From: Paramecium sonneborni
Lineage: Eukaryota; Ciliophora; Oligohymenophorea; Peniculida; Parameciidae
Reading direction: 5' to 3'
NCBI GenBank assembly: GCA_905182985.1
Contig: CAJJDN010000069.1
Span: 29,949 to 93,948 of the forward strand
DNA length: 64,000 nucleotides
The stretch's first letter is position 1, and each line of letters starts with the position of its first letter. Below the pieces are notes generated by a model. The model had not been told where the DNA came from, searched no databases, and saw only the letters and a program-made list of their open reading frames with translations. Both the position numbers and the translations under genes were made by a program. This document shows positions 38,970-51,815 of this stretch, piece by piece.

Positions 38970-39257
38970 ATGAACTTAATCTAATAAACTTATTAAAAAG
39001 ATTCTATTATTTATTCATTCAATTAAGCAAATACTGAAAATAATTACATTCGTGAAGTTAGTACAGACTTTGCCTAAGCTATCAAACATAGAATTTGTGA
39101 TTGCAAAATGATAACTGTCGCTTTTGTCAATTTTGACAAAACTTTATATTATTCTACATTATAATTTTCTACTCAATAATAATAATAAATTCAACTTGAG
39201 TAGATTCCTGATTTGAATGATGAATTTTCACAATCAATTTTATAGTCTTGGGCTTGA
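38970..39257 (+). CDS. Small unknown acidic protein, 95 aa
   Basis: Intronless frame from ATG 38970 to TGA 39255-39257. The protein is soluble, with REVSTDFAQAIKHRICDCKM, then TVAFVNFDKTLYYSTLQF, then a glutamine run coded by TAA triplets and an acidic end (IPDLNDEFSQ). I do not recognise the family. It lies 46 bp before the DHHC gene on the same strand. Confidence 0.6.
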
Positions 39258-39303
39258 ATTTGTTTATGATATATTTATATATTTTTTTAAAAAACGAATA
39301 TTA

Positions 39304-40279
39304 ATGATATTTTGGAATAGATTAATGTCATGGATACCTGCCATAATTCTACTAGGAATCTTAATATTTTTGTATAGTATATATTTTCTGGTATTTTTAT
39401 ATGGAATAATATTAGTACAACATTAAACCAAATTTTGAGGGATTAAATTTGGAAATAGTGATTTAACACTTCTTAATCTTAATGTTCCTTATATCATTGC
39501 TTCGTGCAATGGTTATATAACCTGGTGTAATAAGCAAAGTAATTTACAAAATTTAATATTGAGGAACTTATTGAATAAACTTGGATCTAATGGGATGAAT
39601 ATTAATAGTAAGAGAAAGAGAGGGAGACAGAATAAAGATAAAGAAGAAGTTTAAAATCAGCTAAGACATTTAAGACAGAAAATGATGAAGATAGAAGTGT
39701 AGTAAATATGGATGCAGAAGATGATGATTAAAATATAAAAAAGGAATATTATAAGAAAAGAAATGAAAATAGATTTTGTAAGAAATGTTTCATTCCAAAA
39801 CCTTTAAGAACACATCATTGTTCTTAATGCAGATGTTGTTGGTAAAGAATGGATCATCATTGTTAATGGATAAATAATTGTGTAGCACAAGATAATTATA
39901 AAATATTCATTTCAATGATCTTTTATGCTAGTAATTATTAATAAAATAACAGTAGAGGCTGTCTTTTAGTTTGGGTGTCAATATCTTAATATACAGTATT
40001 TTTGAATGTGATTGAGACAGATGTACCAGATCTTATATTGTTTATAATAGTATTACATTACTATTTCACTCTTTTGATTACAGTCCTAATCACAGGATTC
40101 TTTATATTCCATTTATATTTGATATCATAAAATAAAACTACACTTGAGTAGTTAGAAGACAAACCAGATGTAATCTAACATTATTATTTTAGAGATTAAA
40201 TTATAATTAGGGAATTTGGTAAAATTTCAAATCCATAATGGGACCTAATATTCTATTATGGTTTTTACCAGTTTAATGA
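39304..40279 (+). CDS. DHHC-type protein S-acyltransferase
   Basis: Multi-pass membrane enzyme of about 290 residues that transfers palmitate to cysteines. Two N-terminal membrane segments (from WIPAIILLGILIF) are followed by QPGVISK, the family's DPG-like motif, an acidic cytosolic loop, then the Cys-rich catalytic domain KKCFIPKPLRTHHCSQCRCC and RMDHHCQWINNCV with the active-site Cys. Two further membrane segments follow, then NKTTLEQLE and the C-terminal LLWFLPV. Introns: 39415-39439, 39539-39563 and 39931-39957 (all ending GAG) and 40170-40192 (TAG). Stop TGA 40277-40279. The choice of start is weaker: an ATG at 39217 is in frame but overlaps the preceding gene. Confidence 0.92.
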
Positions 40280-40340
40280 TATATCATCATATCATCAAAA
40301 CAAATTTAAATCAAAAAATATATTAATTTAATCATTATTG

Positions 40341-41549
40341 TCATCTTTATGTATAAAATCCTAAGTCCTTTTCTTACTATTTAATCAGCTTTGTAAGATT
40401 CTATTTTATTTCTAATCTTCTTGATGTCATTGGAGATCTATCTAAAGATTATTTTGATAATGATTTTAATAAAATTGAAGCAGAACAAGTACTTATTCCT
40501 TTCCCTTTCAAATTTGAAGAACTTGCAATAGAATTAATTGATATTTATTATTTATTCTTACTCTATTTTTAATTTAATAATATACTATACCTAATTAACA
40601 TCTAATTTCCTTTTATCTTATTACTCTTTTTTTTCTTTCCATTATCTTTCTGTTTAACAATATCTCTATTATAAAATTTAATCATATTAGTTCAATAATT
40701 ATTGATAATTTATTTTATTATCAGAAATTTATGGAATTTTTAATTTAGGTATTATAACATTTTTATTTTTAGATTAATAACTATTATTTCCTATTTACTT
40801 TACACTATTTTTAGTAATATTATTATTTTTCTTTGGTAAAAATTTCATTAACTAAATATTTGTAAATTAATTTATATCTCTAATTACCATAGATATTTCC
40901 TTATCATTTTATTAGTAATATAGTTAATTTATAGAATTTGATGTATTAATTTATATTGGTTTTTTATTTGAAATTAGTTGCATCTTTTGAATAGATATAT
41001 TAAAAGTTGAATAAATATTATGTTCTTAAGTTTCCCAACTGATTTATCTATTTTCATATTGATTGTTTTCAAATGATGAACTATTAAAAATAACAGAAAT
41101 ACTCAATATTTTAAGTTGTATTGAATAAGATTTAATAATTGTTGGTGGCTGCCACTTAGTTTACAGGTTATTTTTGTAATTTTAACAGTTTAATGTTTCG
41201 CTTCTAAACAATTTTATGTGCTGTCACGATTAACAAATTGGGTTTTGGAATCTGAGACACAATTGATTGATTATACGCTATAGTACCTTGAATTGTAGTT
41301 TGCATATTATTTATTTCTACTCCAATCTATTGTAATATTGTGTAAAATATTCATTATCATCATTGAAGTACAACAAATCCTTATATAATATAACATGATC
41401 AATTTGCAAATTTCCCAATATTTCTGATATTGGTTTGGCAAAGTAAAAATGAAAGGAATTATAATACCTATTATGTTGGTAAAATTGTATACTTCTTCTT
41501 TAGATAATCAATTTAGAATTATGATAAAGAACTTTAACATAATCTACAT
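40341..41549 (-). CDS. Unknown glutamine-rich protein with basic Ser-rich tail
   Basis: A long minus-strand frame healed by introns of about 35, 22 and 28 nt. The N-terminal part (FHFYFAKPISEILGNLQ, DHVILYKDLLYFNDD, PKPNLLIVTAHKIVQKR) looks folded. The middle is Asn/Gln-rich, then comes a charged coiled-coil stretch (LLNQYDQILQQRYC), and the end is Ser-rich and basic, ending at TGA 40341-40343. No family recognised. The 5' exon is unclear: the frame is certain from 41507 downwards, and ATGs at 41540 and 41549 precede an in-frame TGA that must be spliced out. It converges on the DHHC gene (61 bp). Confidence 0.6.
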
Positions 41550-41638
41550 TCTTTATATTATTTATAATACATAATAATTTTATTAATTATTATATTCTAA
41601 GTTAAGACAATTACAAAACTTTTTAATGAATTCTTAAA

Positions 41639-42830
41639 TCATTTATTAATTCCATTTGACAATTCTCCATAAAGTTTATCAAATTCTTTTTTCCCATAAA
41701 ATTTAAAAAGTTTAACTAAATCTAATTTTTTATCTGTTTTTTTCATAATTTATCTAATATCTTTATCTTCTATAGGTTTGCTAATTGCTTATTTAATGAT
41801 TTAATCTCCCCATCTTATATTTTATTCTTGAAAACTAAAGAATGCAAATAAAGCAGCTTCATCTTTAGTTAATAAAGCTTCTTAATGAATAGTAATCATA
41901 GCTATAATTAAATTTGTATAACCTAATACAGTTCCTTTAATAAAAATATAATCCCAAAATAAAACGCAATCTAAATAATCAAATAGATATACAAATCCAC
42001 TAAGTAAAATCTTACTAATCCAAATTGAAGGTTAAATATTACAATTATTAAAATGTTCATAGACTTTTGGTAATTTAATTTACATCAAATTCATTATGAT
42101 TTCTTCCATTATAAATAATAAAGGTAGATCTTCTTTAAAAAGTAAATTAAACATATAAAAAGGAGAATCAAGTAATTCAGCAAAAACACAAACAGTCTCT
42201 TATTCTCTGGCTCCAGAAACTAATAAAAATAAAGCTATAAAATGTAATAATAATAATTAAACCTGCAATATAATTCATTCCTTGACAATATCCAACTTAA
42301 GGATATGATTAAGCTAAATTAGAAAGAACATAATCTAATTTTTAAACAACAGCTTCTTCTTTGAATAAATCACTTATTAAAGTTCTGTTTATGTCTTTTT
42401 ATATACAATATGTAGCTTCATTTGTTTATGAATCGAACCTTTTACGAAAAATGCCTTTTTTAAATGTTATAACTTTCCAATATCCCCATCTATACTATTA
42501 AGGTATTCCCATCAATCCATATTATTTAAATTCTTATTTTTCCTATATGAAAAATCTAAACATGTAATATTCATAATCTTAAGTCAATAAAGGACAATCT
42601 TTAAAAAATTATTCTATATTTTAAGGTTTAGAAAGTGAATTTCTATAATTTGATAAAGTTTTAATTGGTTCATCATAAACTTTAAAGGAATCTAATTTTT
42701 ACTCCCAAATTAGATCTAATTTAGGATTTTAACCAACATTTAAATATTTGCCAATAGAGTGGAGTTAAGAAAAAGAATTTGCTCTATCATTTTACTTTTG
42801 ATTTTCTTATTTGTTAAAATACAAACTCAT
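41639..42830 (-). CDS. TBC-domain Rab GTPase-activating protein
   Basis: 387 residues with one 28-nt intron (42235-42262). The TBC domain begins at GIPQQYRWGYWKVI and contains DINRT and GYCQGMNYIAALFLL, the hallmark central motif, then the AELLDSP and WDYIFIKGTVLGY helices. The Arg finger motif is the divergent part: DINRT aligns where IxxDxxR is expected. TBC proteins stimulate GTP hydrolysis by Rabs in vesicle traffic. The N-terminal 110 residues are unrecognised. Clear start (42830) and stop (TGA 41639-41641). It is divergent from the AGTRAP-like gene, with 120 bp between starts. Confidence 0.9.
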
Positions 42831-42950
42831 TCTATTGACAGACTCTTCCTGTTAAAATTATGCACACGATAATTAACCCATTAATTTATATAATCATTAT
42901 AAATATCTATTTATTCATATAAATATTGATTAGATTACTAAAAAAATAAA

Positions 42951-43510
42951 ATGGATTAAAAAAAAGTGAGTAAAATAATAGAACTGATTTTTCTATCTAT
43001 TGCAGTAAGAATAAAAATCTAATAAATAAAAGTGGTTATCAGTGTTGGCTTGTTTAATTAGAACTGATTTTAATTTTCCATTTGCTTTCTTTTGTTATTA
43101 TTTATGGATATCAAGAGATGATAAAGCTAATTCTTTAATGGTAATAAATAATCATATGTATATTATAGTTAATGGTATTGAATGGAATACTAATTTTAGT
43201 AGATTTAATTTGGTTATTATCAGTTGGATCTATATGGACAGCAACTGAAAAAAATAATCCTGTTTGGGGACATTTACATGGTTTACATGTATTTGTTATC
43301 TTTATTAGCATTGTTAATGTCTTATTAAAAGTGTTTTATATATTTTATTTATAGGTTGGTGCTATTGTAGCCATTAATTCTTATAGAGGAAATCAATCTT
43401 AAGTTGGTTATATTAAATATATATTTTTAGCTGCTTAATTATAGAATCCATAATAAAGTGGCCTTAATGATATTTCTTAAAACAAATAAGTACCTTATGG
43501 TTAATATTGA
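42951..43510 (+). CDS. AGTRAP-like four-helix membrane protein
   Basis: Three introns (43005-43032 AAG, 43141-43168 TAG, 43331-43354 TAG) leave a clean 159-residue frame, the same length as human AGTRAP. Four membrane segments are visible: KIIELIFLSIAWLSVLACL, FPFAFFCYYLW, LMVLNGILILVDLIWLL and HVFVIFISIVNVLLK. A polar tail starts after AINSYRGN. The order SRDDKANSL before the second hairpin and LLK before a short polar tail resembles the angiotensin II type 1 receptor-associated protein family, whose ciliate role is unknown. Membrane topology is firm; the family name is tentative. Confidence 0.55.
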
Positions 43511-43572
43511 TCAAATAAAACATACAAAATTATATAAACTTAAATAATTATTTTATTTAACAGTAAAATTAT

Positions 43573-44148
43573 ATGTCAAACATCATCTAATCATACAATC
43601 AATTTATTGCCTCCGATTAACTTTACTTATTATCTACTGCATTCATTCAATTTATTGAAGAAGTAACTTTTATAAATTTATTTTAGATTTTATTACCTGT
43701 TATCTAGTAAGATACAAAACAATTTCAATATTGGAGTAAATTTAAAGAAATTATTTGTCCATTTAATCAAACTATTGAATTCTCCAAAATTCATTTATTT
43801 TTATAATCAATAAAAAACTCAAAAAACAACCTAGAAAATTAAACAACAACTTAAACGAAAAATAATCTTATTTCATAAGATAGAAATTAAACAGTTACAT
43901 AAATTAATTTTAATTCTAATCAATCAAACCAATCTTAAACCAAATTTAAAGTTATCTCTGAAAGAATAAATAAAGTATTTCATTAAAATAATACTTACTT
44001 TGATATTTTGTTAAGAATGAATGATTAATCTCAAGATGCAAAATTAAAATTAGATTTTAATAATTAAAGAATTACATCTTTAAATAGAAGAATGGATTTT
44101 AAGAGAAGAAATACTGATTATTACTCATTAAAACCAATAAATATATGA
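43573..44148 (+). CDS. Unknown 191-residue protein
   Basis: Intronless frame with an N-terminal helical half (QLYLLSTAFIQFIEEVTFIN, KFKEIICPFNQTIEFSK) and a low-complexity Gln/Asn/Lys-rich C-terminal half ending in a basic RRMDFKRRNTDYYSLKP. I recognise no domain. Start ATG 43573 is 62 bp after the AGTRAP-like stop; TGA at 44146-44148. Confidence 0.6.
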
Positions 44149-44244
44149 TTACTAAATTTTATTTTTATTACTTCTCTTACATACTATATATATTCCTTAT
44201 TTTATATAATACAAAATTTATTACATATATTTTTATATTAAATA

Positions 44245-47200
44245 ATGAATGTAAAAAATTATATATTACGTAAACTTATTGGTGACTCTTCAAATATATT
44301 GACAGTTGAATAAGTCTAGAGAATACTTGAATCATAAAAGGATGATGATAGAATTTTTAGGTAAAATTACATATGCGAAATAGAGCAATTATTAATTCAT
44401 CATTATCCAATTAAAAACTATAGACAACTAATTAAGAATTCCTTATTAATTCTTCAACCGATTTTGGTAATCTATTGTTGAAATAATTGCAATCAAGTTT
44501 AGTATATATACTAATCCATATTAACATTTTAGTAATCCATAAAATCAAAGAATTCACTTTTATCCTTAGACCAGTTTCCTATAGACATCAATTAATTTAA
44601 CAATGATATTTCACAAACTGATTTAATAAAATAATAACTTTAACACATTTATCGATTATACAAAGCTACTATTCGATAAAATGGTGATGGATTAAAAGAA
44701 ACTTTAAATTACCTTGAAAATTTAACTCAAGCAGAGTTAATAATCGAATCTTAATTTGCATAACAATGTATTTTAAAAGCACCATTATACATCTAAGGAA
44801 TTGATTAAATTAATTTATGGTGTGATAAAAGCACTTCTTTGTATTAAACTGTAATCTCAACTAGATAGTTATTGTAATTTAATAAAAGTAAATCATTAAA
44901 AAAATAATTGCAAATTGTTGAAAAATACAAAGCAATATAAAGAATTAAATATACATTAGAAAAATTAATGATTCTAAAATAGACATTCGGATCGTTAGCT
45001 TAAGCAATGAATAAATATGATGATAATGCATATGAAATCATACCTATTATGAAAGAAACATAAAATAAGATTAATAAGTATAAATTAAATGAATTGAATC
45101 TATCATGTATAAGTGATAACTTTTTTGACAATAAAATAGAATTTTTGAAAGAAAGAATCAAATAAGGTATTTTGGCTAATTTTATGAAATTTGATGAAAA
45201 AAAATATTTATCCTTGTTGAAGAGTTATTATTTCATAGAAAAACATTATTAGATGTAATCTTATTTAACTTAAATTTGGGCTTTAGCAAAAAAGAGTATA
45301 AATATAACTTTTAAAAATGCCATAAAACTATTTGAGTAATCATATATTCCTAATAAAATTTATTAAAACTGTTAAGATGAAGACTTACTATAATTCTACA
45401 AATAATTATATAGTGAATTGGTAGAATAGATGTTAAATTTTCATTATTGCAATAGATTTCATTAAGAAAATGATTTTAAAATTGAAGATGAAGAAGATAA
45501 CAGTATTAAATTTGAAGATTATACTGAATAGATTAGATAATCATATTTAGAAATGAGATAATTAATATGGTAATAAATTCAAAAGAAAATTATTAAAATA
45601 ATTAATTCTCATTTAATCAATATTAAATCACTAGTTATTGAACATTTAATTTATTTTTTAGGGTATAATTGTTTATTAATAAAAAGAGCCGAAGATTTTA
45701 GCCACTCAGATTCATAAAAGTAAATTTATAAATAATATTTAGTTTAACTAAATGTATTATAGAAGTTTATTTGAGTTTTGTTTAATAATTTCATAAAGCA
45801 AATTTAAAATCGATAAGTACATATTTATAAAATGAATTATATTAAAGATTACCTTTAACTAAAGATTCCAAATTAATTTAATAATTAGAGTAGCTATAAA
45901 ATTTAAATTAAGTAAATAAAAAGCTTTTCGAATATTTAAATGAAAAAAGGGAAGAGAATTATTAATAGGAAACAAAGAAAACTATAGATTTTTAAGATTT
46001 AATTAATAATGATAAAGAGATGCAATTATTTTATTTATTCGAATATTAAAATCCCTTTGTACTTTAATAAGAGGAATTTGATCTAATTATTAAAGCAATT
46101 TGGATTAAAAAATATTCTAATTAATCGACAGGGATTTTAAACTAAATTGAATAAGTATTATCATCATCAAGTATAAGAATATTGGAATTGGTTCCTTAAT
46201 ATGCTCTGCTTTCCTTTTATCATCCTTCTTGTCAATAGTAAATAATATCCAGTTTTCTTTAATTGCTTGAACTTTATATGTTTATTTCATATAATTAATT
46301 GGTAGGAATGACTTAGTAAAAATAACTTTTGGAAAACTTTTCTTAAGTAATCAAATTTGATGAAAGTAAAGAAATAGAATTCTTTATCTTAACTTATGAT
46401 TAACTTAGTGACTGTTTAGTTCTTTAAGAACGTTTTTGTTATTTTAAAAGGTTTATTTTAAAATTTTGTAAAGAAGGAATAGATTTTAAAGAGATAGATA
46501 TATTTTAGACAAAAGAAAAAAGGTAATTTGTTGATATTGCTGAAAGAGCCATAGCTTCGGAATCATTAGCATATTTACTTTCTATATCTAAATCTGTATT
46601 TTCTCTTATTGATATAACATCCTAAAACTTTGAAATTTTTAAGGAAGTTTATAACTAATATAAAGAATTTATTTATAGAAATTTTGTATAAACTTATATT
46701 AAAATTGATGGAATTGTATAATACGTACCTTAATAAAGATGGGAATTAAAAGATCTTCATAATGAAAATAATAATATTTATTTGGATAGATTAATTTAAT
46801 TTATTCTTGATTAAAAAGAAAGATTAAAAAGTATAGGTGGTGGGGTTATACCATTAAATGCTTAAAAAGATGTATTTTCTTTTTTAGCAGAACATTGTTT
46901 AAATGTTTTATTGGAAACATATGGAAAAATTAAAAAAGTTTCTAATTTTATTTTATTTTAGTTAAATTCAATTGGAAGAGATTAAATGGTTTTCGAATAT
47001 ACTACTTGTTGTTAATCAATTGAATCAAGCTAAAAAAATGTTAAAGAAGTTGTACTTAATCCAAAAATTACATTAATGTAATTAGAATACTTAAAAATTT
47101 TTAATTCCCAATAATATGAAGAAATCGATCAGTATATACAAAAATCAAAAGTAAATAAGGTTAAATATATATTTATAGACTTAAATTCCATTAAGATTGC

Positions 47201-47294
47201 TGTATAATTTGATGAGCTCAAGTTCAAGTTATAATAAATTATCAAAGTAATAAAAAAAGGATATTTCAGTTAAGTTTTTCAAAGATTATTATGA
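44245..47294 (+). CDS. VPS50: VPS50 / syndetin, EARP complex subunit
   Basis: 990 residues once three introns are removed (44361-44383, 44502-44532, 45720-45742), against 964 in human VPS50. The VPS51/54-type N-terminal coiled coil includes LNYLENLTQAELIIESQFA. The family's best conserved part follows: a helical segment counting retrograde cargo units with LNLSCISDNFFDNKI, SLLKSYYFIEKHYQ and KIYQNCQDEDLLQFYKQLY. The C-terminal half is helical, with AERAIASESLAYLLSISKS. VPS50 joins VPS51-53 to form the endosome-associated recycling complex that tethers vesicles. Stop TGA 47292-47294. Family assignment is from recognised pattern, not from a search. Confidence 0.78.
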
Positions 47295-47468
47295 CACATT
47301 TAAATTATTTTGATGGTATTTATAAACCAGTAACAATTTAATAGAAATATTATTATTAATCATTCTATACTATTCTCATATTTCACTTTATTTTTAAATT
47401 ATTTATATTCTTAATATTATAATCAAGGTATAATGATTTTTTTTTAATTTTAAAATTTTAATCATTTT

Positions 47469-47844
47469 TCATTTTATTTAATCCAATGGATAAAATTCTA
47501 AGAATTTAGCTTTTGAACTTTCAAATTTCTATCTCTACTATTAAAGTTGGTTCGATTTCTATTATTCTTATTAGAATTATTCTTATAAAGACCATAAATG
47601 CTTCTGATAAAAAAGAGTAGAAGTATTAAAATGAATTAATGATAAAGATCTGAAAATCTAATTTTAAATTTAAAAAATGAATTTATTTGATGATTTTTAG
47701 TAGATTTATCTAAACAGATTATTTGGTGATATCTTTAATATGAAAATATAATTAATAAATATTATTATATATAAATTTGAAAAGTACTTTTTGATATAAA
47801 TTGAGAATTAATAGCTATCATAATTTTACATATTTTAATTATAT
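47469..47844 (-). CDS. C-terminal end of a coiled-coil gene entering the gap
   Basis: A glutamine-rich coiled-coil frame (SLQEQFQQEQQKSNQLQ, RQKFESSKAKFLEFYPLDQI) ends at TGA 47469-47471 and continues upstream towards the N run. The beginning is lost in the gap. No family recognised. Confidence 0.5.
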
Positions 47845-48793
47845 NNNNNNNNNNNNNNNNNNNNNNNNNNNNNNNNNNNNNNNNNNNNNNNNNNNNNNNN
47901 NNNNNNNNNNNNNNNNNNNNNNNNNNNNNNNNNNNNNNNNNNNNNNNNNNNNNNNNNNNNNNNNNNNNNNNNNNNNNNNNNNNNNNNNNNNNNNNNNNNN
48001 NNNNNNNNNNNNNNNNNNNNNNNNNNNNNNNNNNNNNNNNNNNNNNNNNNNNNNNNNNNNNNNNNNNNNNNNNNNNNNNNNNNNNNNNNNNNNNNNNNNN
48101 NNNNNNNNNNNNNNNNNNNNNNNNNNNNNNNNNNNNNNNNNNNNNNNNNNNNNNNNNNNNNNNNNNNNNNNNNNNNNNNNNNNNNNNNNNNNNNNNNNNN
48201 NNNNNNNNNNNNNNNNNNNNNNNNNNNNNNNNNNNNNNNNNNNNNNNNNNNNNNNNNNNNNNNNNNNNNNNNNNNNNNNNNNNNNNNNNNNNNNNNNNNN
48301 NNNNNNNNNNNNNNNNNNNNNNNNNNNNNNNNNNNNNNNNNNNNNNNNNNNNNNNNNNNNNNNNNNNNNNNNNNNNNNNNNNNNNNNNNNNNNNNNNNNN
48401 NNNNNNNNNNNNNNNNNNNNNNNNNNNNNNNNNNNNNNNNNNNNNNNNNNNNNNNNNNNNNNNNNNNNNNNNNNNNNNNNNNNNNNNNNNNNNNNNNNNN
48501 NNNNNNNNNNNNNNNNNNNNNNNNNNNNNNNNNNNNNNNNNNNNNNNNNNNNNNNNNNNNNNNNNNNNNNNNNNNNNNNNNNNNNNNNNNNNNNNNNNNN
48601 NNNNNNNNNNNNNNNNNNNNNNNNNNNNNNNNNNNNNNNNNNNNNNNNNNNNNNNNNNNNNNNNNNNNNNNNNNNNNNNNNNNNNNNNNNNNNNNNNNNN
48701 NNNNNNNNNNNNNNNNNNNNNNNNNNNNNNNNNNNNNNNNNNNNNNNNNNNNNNNNNNNNNNNNNNNNNNNNNNNNNNNNNNNNNNNNNNNNN
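47845..48793. other. Assembly gap, 949 N
   Basis: Run of 949 N. The missing sequence must hold at least the 5' part of the coiled-coil gene on the minus strand. Confidence 0.99.
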
Positions 48794-49014
48794 TATGAAT
48801 TTTCTATTCTTTTTAAATTATATATTAATATTAAAAAAAACTGAAAAATATATATCCCTGAAAAAGCCCAAAAAAAAGTTATAGACTTAATTTAATTAAC
48901 TTAATATTTATTTCTTCTGCAATTACTTTCTTAAATATTCTATTTTTTGTCTTTTTTGAAAAATATAAACGGAAAATAAAAAATTTTTCATACTGGGGCT
49001 TGTATAGTTTTCCT

Positions 49015-49263
49015 TCAAAAATGATGAATCCTCTATTTATTTCTAAAAAGACGCTTAATTATAGTTTATTTAACTATCATAAAGATTTGATAATCAAATT
49101 GCTTATTAAGATACAGAATTACAACATCTTCATTTGAAATGAACAAAAAAATTTCCTTTGGATTCAACAATAGATCTAGCTAATAAAATTTAATATTATT
49201 CATCAGGCCGATTGATTCAAATAATTTTTGGAAGTATTGCGAGATATCTTTTGGTATTTTCAT
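49015..49263 (-). CDS. Small unknown protein, 82 aa
   Basis: Intronless frame from ATG 49263 (MKIPKDISQYFQKLFESIGL) to TGA 49015-49017, with FISNEDVVILYLNKQFDYQ and a basic end (KRLFRNKQRIHHF). Composition is protein-like and the length is an exact frame, but no family is recognised. Confidence 0.55.
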
Positions 49264-49426
49264 ACTTTGATCTTAATTCTAGAAAAAATTCAATATATAA
49301 AATAATATTTGCTATCACTAAATAAAGGAAGCCTTGAATTATATATATTAAGGAGTTTTATGAATTAACATAATATATATTTAAATCTTCTTATAGAATA
49401 AAAAGATATTATAATTTAATTTACAA

Positions 49427-51569
49427 ATGTTTGAACCAAAAGTAATAGAAAAGGAATTAAAGTGTTCTAATCAAAACCATAAAGAAGCTGTAGAAATGGT
49501 AATTTGGGATCCTTAGTTAAAGAAAGAATAAAGATTAATTTGTAAAATCTGTTAATAAGAATAATCTGGAGCAAAAATTTTAATGCCTTTAAAAGAGGCA
49601 TTTGAAAGAACATTAGAAAAGCAAAAGAAAATGATGGAAAAAATATCACCTGCAATTTAAGAGAATGAAAAATATTTAAAAACTTTGGAGAGTGAAATAA
49701 ATAAATTAAAAGATAAGGCTTTTTAAGCTTTAGATGGTATAATAAAAAATACAAAATCTTGGTTAGAATAATTACATAAAGTTGGATAATCCACAGCTTC
49801 TTTTAGTTTTCTTGAAGAGTTAGATAAAATGATTATATAAAATGAACATTATGCTTCTGAAGAATAAGTTTAAATAATGGAGAACATTCATAATATAAAT
49901 AATGCTTTTTTCTAGAAAATTGATGCTTAATTAAATAATTTCTTCCTTTTTTAAGAGTATTAAGATTGTTAAAATTCATTGATCAATGTTATTCAAATGA
50001 ACTTGAGTGATTTTACATAATCGAAAATTAAAGTGGCATAAGAAAACTCTGGTGATAATGTAATTTATTTTATTTAAAAATTAGGCACACTCAAAATAGA
50101 AAGCATTCTGTAAATAGCATAAAAAAGAAATAATTTTTGTTAATTTGGCATAAAACATCAGTAAAGATCTAAGATCAGCTTGTAGTAAATGCAATCGAAG
50201 AGATGGAGAGTTTTTTGAAGAATTTATTGAAAAATGGAAAGAATTTGAGTAGAAACAGAAGGATTCTCTTTAAAAATCATAAGATAATTTATCAAGAACT
50301 GTTGAAGATAAATAAGAGTTATTAAATAAAATACGATTCGATATAGTTAGTCAATTTTCAAAAGTAATAAATTAATTGAGGAATGTTATGTTGAAAGGAT
50401 TGAAAGAACAGTTTAAAACTGTGAATAATCTTACAATGATATTTAATGAGGGATAAATTAATGAAATGGCTGAAAAATTAAGTAAACAAGAATAATTGAA
50501 AAGCAATGATTTACAATTAGAAATAACAGGGTGTATGTAAAATTTGATATCTGAAATCTCAAATAGTTTTGGGTAATTTTCATCTTAAAAAGATTTATAA
50601 CTGAAGAAAGTCTTAAAAAAAACAATAGAAGATGAAGCTCTTAGCATAGGTATGGCTTTTAATTAAGATGGATCTTAATTTATTTCTAGCAGCAATTCAA
50701 ATTTAATATTGTGGAATTTAAATTAAAATGAGATAACAAAAGTTGCCACATTAAAGGGTCACAATGATTATATTAATTGCGTAGTCTTTAATAAGAGCAG
50801 CAATGGCATCATTTCTGGATGTGAAGACTCCTCTATAAGATTATGGAAGTCACAGAATAAAAATGAATGGGAGAGTGTAGAAGCTGAAAAAAAACACTAT
50901 TAAAGAATTTCTTGTTTAGTTTTAAATTCAAAAGAAGATCAACTATTTTCTGGTAGTGGTGATTCTAAAATCTGTGTTTGGAATATTGATTTTTAAAAGA
51001 AATAAATCAATCTCAAATAAATATTACAAAATCACAATTAAGATGTTTTTAGTTTAAGTTTAAATGAAGAAAATACTTTTCTAGTTTCTTGCAGTTTTGA
51101 TCAGAAAATTGTCGTTTGGGAAATTTAAAATAATGAATGGAAATTCAAATAATTAATAGATAATGAAGTCAAAGATTTTGGTTATAGATTATCATTTTTA
51201 AACGAAAATATGTTTATTTGGATAACTGCAAATGAAGGTTAAGGATAGATTTGTGTATTTAAATTAGAAAACTAAAAATTTGAGGAATAAAAAGATAAAA
51301 AATTATAATTAGCTCATTCTACAAATACCATGGATTGTATGTATTTTCCAATTGTTTATAATAAGAATAAAAATGTTGCATATGTTAAACATAAAAAGCA
51401 TTTATATATAATTAAACTAGGAACAGGATCTTCAAATTGGACTACAAATGAAATTGAATTAGATGATGCATAACACCTTTTTGGTGCCATATCACCTGAT
51501 GGCTAAACACTAGTAACATACAATTTAGATGAGCAAAAACTTCAATTTTATGGATTTTAATTCTAATGA
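49427..51569 (+). CDS. WD40-repeat protein with N-terminal Cys/His and coiled-coil region
   Basis: 705 residues after one 25-nt intron (50161-50185). The N terminus has a Cys/His cluster (LKCSNQNHKEAV, LICKICQQEQ) that may bind zinc, followed by about 250 residues of coiled coil, with a second CNRRDGEF segment after the intron. The C-terminal 300 residues form WD40 repeats: LKGHNDYINCVVF, SGCEDSSIRLWK, SGSGDSKICVWNI, VSCSFDQKIVVWEI and later degenerate blades. The layout resembles TRIM-like or ciliate-expanded WD proteins that scaffold complexes. Stop TGA 51567-51569. Confidence 0.88.
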
Positions 51570-51815
51570 GTTATCAAGTACAATTATTAGGCATTAAAAA
51601 ATTTCATTACAATATTCTTTTAATATTTTTGTATGATGGTAAATCTTTAAATTAAAAATAAAATTCAGATTAATGTTTCTGGTTAACAATGAAAATATGT
51701 CTTAGTAGTTTTTTTATATCTGGGCTCAATATTGAGTAATTTTAATTATAAATATATTATCAAAGTTTATATTAAATTTTTTTTTATTTATTATTTTCAT
51801 ATTTCGAAACAATAA

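Noticed and set aside
40261..40941. A plus-strand frame of about 220 codons rich in Leu, Ile and Phe after the DHHC gene
   Set aside because: It is the antisense of the Gln-rich minus-strand gene 40341-41549, whose spliced frame has much more protein-like composition. The DHHC protein ends earlier with its normal LLWFLPV motif.
47801..48844. A 347-codon plus-strand reading frame
   Set aside because: It is open only because it spans the 949-N gap; the known residues at both ends are few and AT-driven.
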